In this document: piece by piece, positions 1 to 9,924 of the stretch | Layout: each line of letters begins with the position of its first letter | How positions within the stretch are numbered: position 1 is the stretch's first letter | Source of the DNA: Chaetoceros tenuissimus | Lineage: Eukaryota; Bacillariophyta; Thalassiosirophyceae; Chaetocerotales; Chaetocerotaceae | DNA: 64,000 nucleotides | NCBI GenBank assembly: GCA_021927905.1 | Contig: BLLK01000072.1 | Location: forward strand, 1 to 64,000 | Direction of reading: 5' to 3' | Translations under genes and position numbers: made by a program | The notes under the pieces: generated by a model | Database searches by the model: none | What the model was told of the DNA's origin: nothing | Seen by the model: only the letters and a program-made list of their open reading frames with translations

Positions 1-777
1 TCCATACCACCTTAGATAAATATTATTATCTACCTTGGTTTGCTCCTTAATGTGGAAAGAGGAAGATTTATTTTTACAACGCATGAAAAATTTAGCCCCT
101 TAAGGATAAAATTGCCTGGTATGATGTTCTACGCTAATCGAATCGGTCGCTCTGATTCCTGTAGAATTACAAACCAGGCAAGTACGGTAAAATATTTTTA
201 ATTTTTTCGTTAACCCTTTACTGTTGGGAGGGCCCGCAAAAAAAAGCAGCAATCAACAACACACACTTCCACTGGAGTTGGAGTTTGGATCGGAACTCGG
301 AACTAGTTTTGTGTCGGATCGATAGTCTCGATTCCCCGCTTTTGACATCCTTAGTTTTTACACACCCATCTAAGTGTAGCGAGTATACTATATGGGGTCC
401 GTTCTGTGAGCGTTATTTTATTTTTACTTCGAAAACGCCCGGTTCTTCTAGCCCGCAGAGAGATTCATTCATGGATAGTATACTAGGAGTCATCATGACT
501 TTCCAAACACAAAACTTTTCTCCGAAACTATGTGAATTACTGGCGAATTTCTGTTGAACCTGCTACTCCCACTGGATCCTTGAGTCTGTTTCAAGTAGCT
601 ATATGCTGGCTGTTAAAATGCGCAACCCTTTCTAGAACCTTTCAAGTTTACCTTGGATACTTTAGCCATGGGATGATATTTCGTTGAACCCACTACATTC
701 TTGCATGGTAGGGATCCCTTTGTCTAGGTTTGAGTTCTCGTGAGCTTGATGACAGGTGTCATTTCATAATAATTAGG
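1..777. other. No gene recognised
   Basis: No convincing coding region is seen. The longest reading frame (285-557, plus) has no recognisable motif and ordinary AT-rich composition, so I do not call it a gene. A small inverted repeat, TTGCCTGGT at 112-120 and ACCAGGCAA at 173-181, could form a hairpin of unknown meaning. Confidence 0.5.
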
Positions 778-785
778 CTAAAATA

Positions 786-857
786 CAGGTGGTCTGGTGT
801 GAGAGGGTCGGATGTGAAAGGGTCTGTGAGAGGGTCGACTTGGACGCATAACCTGAG
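786..857 (+). repeat. Left TIR of the hAT-like element
   Basis: About 70 bp, matching the reverse complement of 2735-2806 with a few mismatches and a 1-base indel. It contains three degenerate copies of a GTGAGAGGGTC-like unit, which may be subterminal transposase-binding repeats as seen in hAT ends. Confidence 0.75.
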
Positions 858-2356
858 CATTCTAACAACAAGTTGGATGAGTTGTTCCTGTCTTTTTGAA
901 TTTGGCCGTTGCTTCGCCTTGTGCTGCTTGGTTGTGAATCGCATCCACCTCTCTCTCATAAAACGGTCTCATCGTCTTATGCCATGGTAAGTTTGTCTAT
1001 TTCTTTTCACTACAATGCACTCAACTCATTTCTAAAGTAATTTCTGCAGGTAGAATGAAGTGAGATGTATGGATAGGGGCACATGGTAGGATATGGCTTA
1101 GTTTATTTGATCGCCAAGATCTTGTTCATCTACTACTACCGTTCATTTGGGTGATCGATCGCACAGTTATTCTATTGCATAGAGGTTGCAGGATCTAAAT
1201 ACAATTTGGCTTTAGGAAATATGCTATGGTGAAGCAAGCGGTTGAAACATGGTCTGGAAGCCTTTTTCCTAAGGATTCTTTGTATGTTTTCAGCCCAAAC
1301 TGACATCTGTTTTGTTGTTTCACGTTTCACAATCGGTTTGCAAAATGGTGACTATTAACGCCGGAACAAAGCACCTCCAATTAAAATCTTTAAATGGGAA
1401 GGAAAAGGGACTATTCAGAGTATAATTCAAAATGGAAGCCTCCAAATTAAAATGTAACATCCAATAACTTTGAAAATTTATTCTAGATTGATGTACAATA
1501 AAAATACTCAATTGCTTATCCAAAATCTATGTAATATGTATTTTAGACAATTTAAAACAAAAAGAAAAGCATGCAAGAGGCGAAACCCTCCGTACCAATA
1601 TCGACTTTTATCTACTTCTATCCACTCGGATGGGTTTCGAGATCAATGTACAAACTTCGCAAAAAAGTCTAAGACTTTTGACATCCGTTCAGAAGAGGGG
1701 CTTAAGTAATCCAAAAAAAAAGAAAGTACACTTTTTATCCCTGATATATAAGAAGGTATTCGTTTGCCATATCTTTTATACGTACACACAAACGGATGGA
1801 TAAAAATGATTTTTCAATGCAGTTTTCATGTTCTACTAAATAATTGATGTAACATGAAAATTAAAAAGACGGTACATATTTCTACTATATTAAACTATTT
1901 CATTACAAGAACGACAGGTAGATTGTTGTTTTCTCCCGGTGTAGACTGCATATTGCTACCCACACCTCACTTCAAGTTTCCTTAATAGATGTATAAAATG
2001 GAACCTTAAAAACCGGCAAAATCATCAATATTCCATTAGATTAAGTATCAAAGTAGAAGATTGTTGAGGATTTCGCATTTTTGAAATGTTTATGGTGTTG
2101 ATTAAAGCATTTTCTTTCAAGTTTTTGTGTCATGTTGGTGGATTTCTGATCGACTTGTTCTATTGAATGATTGCTTCAAAACCTGCAGAATCTGCAAGTT
2201 TTTATTGGATGAAGTTAAAGTATAGGAATTTACACGAATTTGTGTATCAAAATGCGTTTATATAGGAAATAATTAGATTTTTGTTGAAGATGTTGTCTAT
2301 TCTTCATGTCGTGTCGATGAAATTTCGACCGACTTGTTCTAATGTATGAAACCGTC

Positions 2357-2431
2357 AAAACCTGCGAAACCCTCAACATTCTATTAGAGAAAGTATCAAA
2401 GTAGAAGAATGTTGAGGGTTTCGCAGGTTTT
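2357..2431. repeat. Perfect 26-bp hairpin with 23-nt loop
   Basis: Arms at 2357-2382 and 2406-2431 are exact reverse complements (AAAACCTGCGAAACCC at the start of the left arm). A decayed direct copy of the same hairpin lies at about 2010-2078, with the same loop text AGTATCAAAGTAG. It lies inside the hAT-like element. Nothing shows that it is transcribed. Confidence 0.7.
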
Positions 2432-2734
2432 GAAAGGTATATGGTGTTATTTGAAGCTGCTGAATTAGATGCAATTGTTGATTTATTTGTATGTAGTTTG
2501 TATGGAGCGTCGGTTGTGTTTTTCCACTTTTTGCCAAACAAGACTCAATCAGGCTAGTAGGTTTTCTTGCAAAAGGGCTTAAGTAAATTAATTACCAGTC
2601 CGATAGGGATTGTACATTGATCTCGAAACCCATCCTCGTACGTTATCATAGTCTTCACCTCCACCTTTTTTATCACTGTTTTCTGGGATTGGTTCAAATG
2701 GAAGATTTTAATGAGATTTCTACACAGGAAAGAG

Positions 2735-2806
2735 ACTTAGGTTATGCGTCCAAGTCACCCTCTCACCAACCCTCTCACATCGGACCCTCTCACGCCAGAC
2801 CACCTC
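2735..2806 (-). repeat. Right TIR of the hAT-like element
   Basis: Inverted partner of 786-857. It reads AGGTTATGCGTCCAAGTC inward-to-outward, then CCCTCTCAC units, ending CCAGACCACCTC next to the 8-bp duplication. Confidence 0.75.
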
Positions 2807-2929
2807 CTAAAATAAGTATGTGCAAAAGGCGAAGGGTTGACGTCATTTCGGTGACGTTGATCCCTAGCCGCGAAGGATTTTGCTTTGCAAAATCCATAGC
2901 AAAATCCTTTCTGAGCCAAACAACAACAA

Positions 2930-4210
2930 CAATTTCCTCAAGGGGATATCTTGTCACCAATCATTTTTGACATCATTGTTGATGTTGTTGTTCAATGGTG
3001 GAAAGTCGGATTATTAGAAGTAGGTATTACACCTCAACAGCTATTATTTTATGCCGATGATGGTTGTATTACTGCTACCGACTCTCAGTATGGACAACAT
3101 GCATTAGATATGCTCAAAGATGGTTTTCTGACATTTGGTTTAGAACTGAATTCCGACAAGACAAAATTTATGATACATGAGGGTGGAAAACCACGTGTTT
3201 CTATTTCAGATGAAGGTTATCGCTATCGTTTATCACATGAAGGCCTCTCACATCAAGAAAGATCCCATTCAAAAGTATCTTGCCCTCGTTGTCATGCCCA
3301 AGTGGTTCGTCAATACTTGCAAAAGCATATGACGACTAATCGATGCAAGAAAGCTTCTGCTAATAATGATGTAGAACCAACTCATGAATCAGTGTCTGCT
3401 CCTTCTGTTAGATCGCCTTCTCATTTTGAAATAAATTTTGAAGCTCTCCGAGACTCAGTCCCATGTCCTGTTCCAGAGTGTATTTACACTGCTCCTACTA
3501 AGAGCCTTATGTATGCACATTTTGCCAATCGACACTTTGAGGATACAATTCTCATTCGAGAAGATGGACCTCTTGATCAATGTGTTAGTTGTGGTATATT
3601 TGGAAAGACAGTTCACACAGAAAGACACATATCATCTAAAGATTGTGTGGTTCGAAGTGAGAGATTGAGGAAGCATCAAGTTTTGAAGCGTCGTGCTGAG
3701 AAAGTAAATAATGCTTCATTTCATATTGGAGATGCCGAAATCCAACGGGTCGCTTTGTTCAAATATTTAGGTAGGATTATTGCTGAGGATGATTCTGATG
3801 AGGCTGCAATTGATAATCAGCTGCAACGAGCAAGATTGAAATGGAGAAGATTTCTTCATATATTATATGCTCGGGGATGGATTCGCGAATTGCGGGATAT
3901 CTCTATAAAGCTGTTGTCCAAGCTGTGCTCTTGTACGGTTCGGAAACTTGGGTTCTTTCTAAGTATCATTTATGCCGCCTTGAATGTTTCCATAGAAGAA
4001 TTGCTCCATATCTTACTCATAAGCATATTTGACAATTACCAGATGGAATGTGGGAATATCCAAATATGGAGGAAGTTTTGGAGGATGCCAGTTTATATAC
4101 GATTCGAGAATATATTCAGAGACGGAGGGATACTATTTCTAGATTTGTTTTGGAGCGTCCAATCTACTTACAATGTGTGCAAGCACATTCTTTAGTGGCT
4201 ACTGTGCCAT
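2930..4210 (+). pseudogene. LINE (non-LTR retrotransposon) 3' fragment, reverse transcriptase C-terminal part
   Basis: Translation enters in mid reverse transcriptase with PQGDILSPIIFDI, then has the catalytic FYADD box (LLFYADDGCITATD). The LINE-typical thumb text FKYLGRII and NQLQRARLKW follows. Between them lie two zinc-finger-like segments, CPRCHAQVVRQYLQKH and CPVPECIYTAPTKSLMYAH. After about 3900 the family text continues in another frame (YKAVVQAVLLYGSETW, then a C-terminal RRRDTISRFVLERPIY segment ending at the stop 4208-4210), so there is at least one frameshift. The endonuclease and the front of the reverse transcriptase are missing, which fits the 5' truncation usual for LINE insertions. 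It begins just after a CAA-rich run. It cannot move on its own. Confidence 0.85.
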
Positions 4211-5024
4211 AGCGGGAGTACTTTTAATGATTGTTCAGTTAGTAGTGTACATTCAACCTAACGATCAAGCATTCTCATTCATCCAGCTAAATTATCTAAA
4301 TCATTAAAAGTATTTCACTCTCCACCAATCAGAATGCTCATCATTAAAAGTCAAAGAGAGCTTTTAAGAAAAAAAGAGAATTCATTAAAAATCAATTTAA
4401 CCGCTACGTATGTCTCCACTCTCAAAAGAGAACTTTGAATTTTTCCGCGGTCATTCTAGAAAAACACTGGAAGCACATATTTCATATTCATTACACTAAC
4501 TCCAACCGCCATAGTTCTTTCATTTTGCATTCAAATACTTGAACAATGATTGAACATATTACATCAAGATCATATCCTTTGATGTGGTAAGAAATATGTT
4601 CGAAGTATACAATGAAGGGACGTAATATGATACGAAATAGCAGCAACTATTGCGAAGGAAGAAATATGGTCGCTCACTCGCTTGCACCCTGCCTGCTTGA
4701 AGAAGCAACCAAGATAGTAGGAGTGCTAGGCTTAGATTGCTATGATAAGGAATGGTATATATGAGGATGAAATTCCGCAGAATAGGGGTTGCTTGGTGAA
4801 ATTCTGTAGAATGTATGTAGAACATGTAGGTTTGGACAAATACATATGAATGCATTCTTTCATATGAATTGAATGGATCGGATGAGCTAGAGAATGCATT
4901 TGTGGAGGAATATAGGAAAGGTTCACGTATATTGGAAAAAGGAGTATATCGGATTCCTTTTCCATTGACTTGAGGATATTATTGGCGTATAAAATACAGA
5001 AAAAAGAAGGGTTCGTATCTTCTC
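4211..5024. other. No gene recognised; short inverted repeats
   Basis: The stretch after the LINE holds ACTTTTAATGATT at 4220-4232, its exact reverse complement at 4299-4311 and a third near-copy at 4339-4351. These could be ends of a tiny MITE or the LINE 3' tail. The minus-strand reading frames at 4559-4965 have low-complexity hydrophobic text and no family signature. Confidence 0.4.
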
Positions 5025-5404
5025 ATGCGCTCAACAATGGGATTAGAGGATGAAGATGATCCCCTTGAAAACCATTTAATGCGAGAAAAGTTGGCTTATA
5101 TTGCTATTGGTGATACATAGTAAAATTGCATCACGGAGCATCGCTGAATTTCATTCCTATGGTTTCGAACCAATTTGGATGGCTATCGTTTCTTTGGCAA
5201 ACTTTTAATGACTTGATTCAGTTGGCGTTTGAGCAGACAGTGAGGTTAAGAGATAATCAGTGGCTGAGTAAGGACAATATTATATCTGATAATCTAATCC
5301 TTTTTGAATATACTTGGATTCTTCATAAATGCATCGAAAACAAAATATATTTGATCCGCAAAAATATTCTACACATAACTCGAAATCAGGAAATATATAT
5401 TTAG
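5025..5404 (+). CDS. Possible gene fragment of unknown function
   Basis: Two adjoining short reading frames, 5025-5120 (31 residues from ATG, acidic, LEDEDDPLENHLMREK) and 5126-5404 (about 92 residues, HHGASLNFIPMVSNQFGW, ending in a hydrophobic Ile-rich tail), have more protein-like composition than their surroundings. I recognise no domain. They could be decayed exons of one gene or chance frames beside the MITE. No splice pair clearly links them. Confidence 0.2.
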
Positions 5405-5594
5405 AATCTATCTTATAATTTGATCATAAGAATGAGTTCAAACTATTGTTCCGTGGCTGTGTTTTTAATTCCGCAATCGAAATAACGAAAGTGAACAAAA
5501 AATGACTACGGTCATTGGAAATGAGGAATCTCCCTCTTTTTTCCTCCTTTTTTCCCCTTCTTCTTTATTATCCCACTCCCGCTATGGCACATAA

Positions 5595-6416
5595 GGCCGA
5601 TCCGCACCGTGCTACGAAACTACGAAAGTTGAAAGTTGGAAAAATGTCTTCCCCTGTAAAAGGATATTTTCTGTAACAAAAAATAACTGCAAAATTTCTT
5701 TTGCATAGCATCTCATTGACACAGCTAAAAAACCACTTTCGTAGTGAGCAGCTCACTACGAAAGTTGAGCTCAACTTTCGTAGTGGCCAACCTCACTACG
5801 AAAGTTGGTTTTGTATGTTATTTGGCTGTAATACCGATGAAATTTTACTTCTGCCAATGATTTACATGCTTTCAATAGTACCCCAACTTCACAAAACATT
5901 AAAAGTATGGCTAGATCTGCACTTGATAAGGTGAAAACACATAGTAAAGTATAGTAGTACCATACTATCTAGCAAATGAACATACTGTGGTTCAAAGGAT
6001 CAGATGAAAGATAGTCTAATGTTACAAAGTTATTTCATTCTTGATTTGAAAAATATGATAGGATAGTTTTTCAAGGATTTTGTATATAGTTTTAGAATGC
6101 TTCATATAGTCATGATTTCTATCATCCGTTTGCTTGAAATAATAAATAAAATATGTAACAATACTAGTATGAACGGATATTAAGTTTTCTTACTAAAATT
6201 ATATATATTTATTGTTCATCTTTCCATTTGTTGTATTCTAGAAATTATTATTTTTAAGGGAATTGAATGTAGAAAGTAAAAAATTATTTTTTTGAAAAAC
6301 TGAGAATCAAGTTTCGTGTTTCGTAGTCACCGTGCGAGAATGTTTTTGCGCGACTACGAAACACGACTTTCTAAACTTTCAACTTTCGTAGTTTCGTAGC
6401 ACGGTGCGGATCGGCC
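5595..6416. mobile_element. MITE with long terminal inverted repeats, TAA target duplication
   Basis: The ends are inverted copies of about 45 bp beginning GGCCGATCCGCACCGTGC. They are flanked by TAA at 5592-5594 and TAA at 6417-6419. A 3-bp TWA duplication is the PIF/Harbinger signature. At 822 bp with no transposase it is a non-autonomous derivative. Next to the left end, 5741-5806 is built from repeated and inverted CACTACGAAAGTTG units. Near the right end, 6312-6372 folds into a hairpin with TTTCGTGTTTCGTAGTC against GACTACGAAACACGA. The short reading frames inside are not genes. Confidence 0.85.
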
Positions 6417-6504
6417 TAAGCCTCTTTAGTTGGTGGTAAAAGAGATTCTGGTGGAAACTAGATGACGTTTTTGACACTAATAATTAGACTAAAATAAGCG
6501 CACC

Positions 6505-6610
6505 AAAAAGTCGGGTGACGTACGCTTCGCGTACGTTATCCGACTGCGTGGAACTCGCACTTCGTGCTCGGTAGTCCACCTACGGTGGACTACTTTCGCA
6601 CTTCGTGCTC
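6505..6610. repeat. Cluster of four compact hairpins
   Basis: Four perfect short-loop hairpins follow in 100 bp. They are ACGTACGC-TTC-GCGTACGT (6518-6536) inside an outer AGTCGG/CCGACT pair, GCAC-TTC-GTGC (6557-6567), GTAGTCCACC-TAC-GGTGGACTAC (6571-6593) and GCAC-TTC-GTGC again (6598-6608). The flank TAATTAGACTAAAATAAG resembles the target site of the hAT-like element at 0.8 kb. The function is unknown; it may be the end of a palindrome-rich MITE. Confidence 0.75.
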
Positions 6611-6623
6611 AGTTTTACTTGGC

Positions 6624-6654
<31 letters not shown>

Positions 6655-6655
6655 A
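6624..6655 (+). repeat. (ACA)n microsatellite
   Basis: A run of about ten ACA triplets directly follows the hairpin cluster. Similar CAA-rich runs occur at the 5' edge of the LINE fragment (about 2920). Confidence 0.9.
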
Positions 6656-7552
6656 GAACTAATTACCACACCCAATAGCAGTACAATAAAACTTTCAATA
6701 ACTCTATAAATTTACACACTTCCCCAAATATATAGTAGTGAATAGGTTTAAAACATGTAAAATACACTATACTATGAAATCAGTGATTTCCCTCCTAATT
6801 TTGCTTGTGATTTGTGTATGACTTTTGCAACCTTTATTGCGCTGAAAATACTATTCATATGCGTGTATCCAAACGATAACTTCATTCCACATATATCCAA
6901 GAATTGATTTGCAATGGGGGTTTATTGCTTTGATTGAATAATAGATGTTCTTTAGTTGTTTTCCTTCCAATCGCCAAAAAATGGATTGAAACTCACATGT
7001 AATATAAAATGAGACATACGAACCACAGATGTTGTAATTACGAAGTATCAACGATTAACATTTCTCAAGTTGTGTATATAGAAGTATGATATGCATTGAT
7101 TTACTGAATACAAGACATGAATTCTTCGTTTTCACTTCATTACATCTCTCTGTCATGATGATACTATGAAAACAAGGGATATAATAATGTTAGCTTTTCT
7201 CAACAAATAAATCTCTTGAAACAAAACCACTTTGTGCATAGCTTCTAAACATATAGATGAGAAATATTTGCATTATTGAAGTGTTGAAATTGAGTTAATA
7301 TTGATGATTTTATGGTATTTTGCCAAAATACACCAAAAATACACCTCCCTAACCCACCCCGTACTACCTAGTTCGTCAGGGATAAACAATGATACGCGAA
7401 GACAAATGATGTAAGAAAAAGATTCAAGTTGAACCAAATCTGCAATGCTTGGGTACAGATTGCTGTTTGCAACGAACTCTCATCTCAAGGCTTTGCCATA
7501 AAGTGAAATCTAGTCAAGTAGGTTTCAGAATAAGGTACCCTCTGATCACTGA
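6656..7552. other. AT-rich spacer, no gene recognised
   Basis: No reading frame with a family signature is seen. Only AT-rich unique-looking DNA lies here up to the start of the DIRS-like remnant. Confidence 0.5.
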
Positions 7553-7579
7553 ATGATTAAGTATTTTTCTTACTCCTTT

Positions 7580-8000
7580 ACTATAACAATGACAGTTAGC
7601 TTGCGCTCTCGCTTTCGTGAGATCGACGCCTCTAATGGTGAGTCATTTTCTACTCCGTTGCGTCCTGAGTTTCAATTGGGGGGGGGGGGAGATCTGGAGA
7701 TCCATTCGGTTGCTCCTGCTATTAAGGTAGGAACTGAGGTTGCCTATATTCGTAATCCATCTGGCTTGTGCCTTAGGTTGATAGGAAGTGGTAGTACATG
7801 CTGTCTTAATGATAGCAACTGCCCTGTTGCTTCTCATAAGGGAGGTAACAAATTTGAGGCTGGTACAAATCCTTTCTTCATGGAAATTCACCAAGGCTTA
7901 AGCTCCAAGGGTTGGCGTAAGGGTTACACTATGTCCTGTCTCTTGCTTTCCAAGGAGCCAAATGAATCGCTAGTGACCAGTATGTTGAAGGAAGAAGGTG
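7580..8000 (+). other. Capsid-like N-terminal region (DIRS-like copy A)
   Basis: The text contains a Cys/His spacing (C-x3-IG, then C, then CPxxxH) that matches the front of the larger reading frame at 56659. It is preceded by VAYIRNPSG, where the other copy has VALVNDLG. The shared pattern ties the two copies to one family. Much of the rest of this protein is absent here. The run of nine G at 7680-7689 is notable. Confidence 0.6.
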
Positions 8001-8039
8001 TGGAATGGAAGTCAAGATTTGGGTAGCTTCAATCCGTGC

Positions 8040-9649
8040 CTGAGGAGGAACTGACCTGCTCCATTATCAATCGCATGGATATGTTGCAACGTACTGCTAT
8101 CAAAAATAGACCTGTCTTGAAAGGGAAAGATCCTGCTGAGCTGGAGTCTCCGTCTATGGTAGAACTTTTGGTCAAGGAGATGGACCGCGTAAGTTCCATC
8201 GCCAAGGAGATGCTTGATGCCTGTCGTTGGCCAAAGAGACTTTGGAAGACTATCAGAGATGGGACGAAGGTATTTGTGGATAAGAGCAAGTTACCAAAGT
8301 ACATGAAGCATCCGTCATGGCCAAAGGATGAAGATCAGCATGATAAATTTAAGGCAAAGTTGAAGAAGGTTCGCGATCGGAAGTATATCAGACCTGGCTA
8401 TGTAAGAAGTCTGACAGGCTACTTTGCAGTTCCAAAGGCAGGAACTGATAAAAGAGTTGTGTACGATGCTACCAAATGCGGTCTGAATGACACTGTTTGG
8501 GCTCCCAACTTTTTCTTACCTACTGTTGATTCTATTCTTCAGAATGCCTGTACTCTCACTTGGTTTGGTGACATAGGCCTTGGAGAAATGTTCCTCAATT
8601 ATTTTTTGGACGAAGAGATTCGTCCCTATGCCGGTGTAGATGTTTCAGAGTTGGAAGAAGGTAACCAGAGGATTTTTGAACAGTGGATCTGTACCTTGAT
8701 GGGCTTTTGCTGCTCTCCTTACATTGCAACTCAAACTTTCGCTTGGGGAGAGGAAATCATCATTGGAGATTTATCAGATGAAGACAACACTTACCTGGTT
8801 CTGAAAACTATGACCCTACCATGCCGTGGATGTACAAATGGAACTCTAAGCGAAAATGTATGCCTGCTTTCTTCAGGACGTACGTGTTAGAACTGGTGCT
8901 TGGTCAGAAGCTAGCTGTAGAAGTGCAACTCGTACAGTTGCTTCAGTGGTAAACTGTTTGGGACAGCAGGATGCTGCTCACAAGAGACGGCCTCCTAGCA
9001 AGGTACCTGGTGCTTGGGCTGGTTCAATGTGTATCTCCATTGATTGTGTTGGTCTCTTTGTTTTGTCTACACAAGGAAAATGGGATAAAGCAAAGGGGAT
9101 TATAGAGAATTGGACTGAAGCTCTTGGATTGGATGCAAGGATCAGTATTAATCATAAAGAAATGGAGCAAGATGTTGGTTTTCTATGTCACATCAGTAGA
9201 ACCTATCCAAAGTTGTTTCCTTATTTGAAAGGCTTCTACAACACGCTCAATTCCTGGAGATTTGGTAGAGATGAAGACGGTTCGAAGATTACTTCTAAGA
9301 CTGCGTTGGTGGAATTACTTAGTGAAGATAGAACCAAGGACGACGATAGTGTTATTGTGACAGAGTCTCCAGCTTCTAGGACAGGTCGTAGACAGGAGAA
9401 ATCACACTCAGATAGTGATCCTCCAAGTAAGGTGCAGACGGTAGGACGCTTTAAGTTTGATGTGGAAGCGATGAGCATTTTATTGAAAGGAGAAACACCA
9501 TCCTTGAGATTAATTCGAGGTGAATGCATTTCAAAATTTACTTATGGTTTTGAAGATGCATCTGGTGGAGGTTTTGGAGGCTCTTGGGTCCATGGAGATG
9601 CAATCATATTTAGATTTGGAGTTTGGGGATCGGATATGGATATGGCTTT
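8040..9649 (+). other. Reverse transcriptase and start of RNase H (DIRS-like copy A)
   Basis: It shares long strings with the reverse transcriptase at 59-61 kb: DATKCGLND, WAPNFFLPTVDS, DIGLGEMFLNYFLDE, PGAWAGS and LKGFYNTLNSWRFGRD. The RNase H domain begins with YGFEDASGGGFGGSW and is then cut by the copia insertion. Treated as a fossil reading region. Confidence 0.85.
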
Positions 9650-9852
9650 AGTTGTTATGTAGTGAAGATCAGAAGATACTAATCAATTCAATATTATATA
9701 TGTTATTCCTAAGTGTTGTTGTTGTTGTTTGATGTGATTGAGAAGGGTATTCACTATTTCGTATCTTTATTCTTCAACCATCATTTCCTAATCTAAAGTG
9801 GATATTGACCGCTATTAACCTGTAAACGCGCTAATGTCAACATACATTAACT
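9650..9852 (-). repeat. 3' LTR of the copia element
   Basis: 203 bp, starting AGTTGTTATG and ending CATACATTAACT in plus-strand reading; it appears identical to its partner. A GTTGTTGTTGTTGTT microsatellite lies inside. Confidence 0.95.
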
Positions 9853-9871
9853 CTCCCTCTTGATATTAGAG
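9853..9871 (-). other. Polypurine tract of the copia element
   Basis: The minus strand reads AAGAGGGAG immediately before the 3' LTR. This is the expected plus-strand priming tract and agrees with the minus orientation. Confidence 0.75.
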
Positions 9872-9924
9872 AAAGTTTTACTAAGGTAGACAATGCAATG
9901 CACTGTCTGTTTTGGGATGATAAA

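Larger units (their letters stand above)
786..2806. mobile_element. hAT-like non-autonomous DNA transposon, 2.0 kb
   Basis: The block is bounded by an 8-bp direct repeat CTAAAATA at 778-785 and 2807-2814, the target-duplication length of hAT elements. Inside it are TIRs of about 70 bp. The left one starts CAGGTGGTCTGG and the right one, read on the other strand, starts GAGGTGGTCTGG; both continue through related GTGAGAGGGT units to GACTTGGACGCATAACCT. Known hAT termini often begin CAGGG or similar. No hAT transposase or BED finger is visible inside, so it would depend on a transposase made elsewhere. The interior also holds shorter nested inverted repeats, for example 1631-1653 against 2612-2634, 23 bp perfect. 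The superfamily call is inference from duplication length and end sequence. Confidence 0.7.

Noticed and set aside
285-557. 90-codon plus-strand reading frame at the left edge
   Set aside because: No motif, no splice context, and composition like the surrounding DNA. Probably chance.
4559-4965. Overlapping hydrophobic minus-strand frames
   Set aside because: AT-rich low-complexity text with mixed Ser/Tyr/Ile and no family signature.
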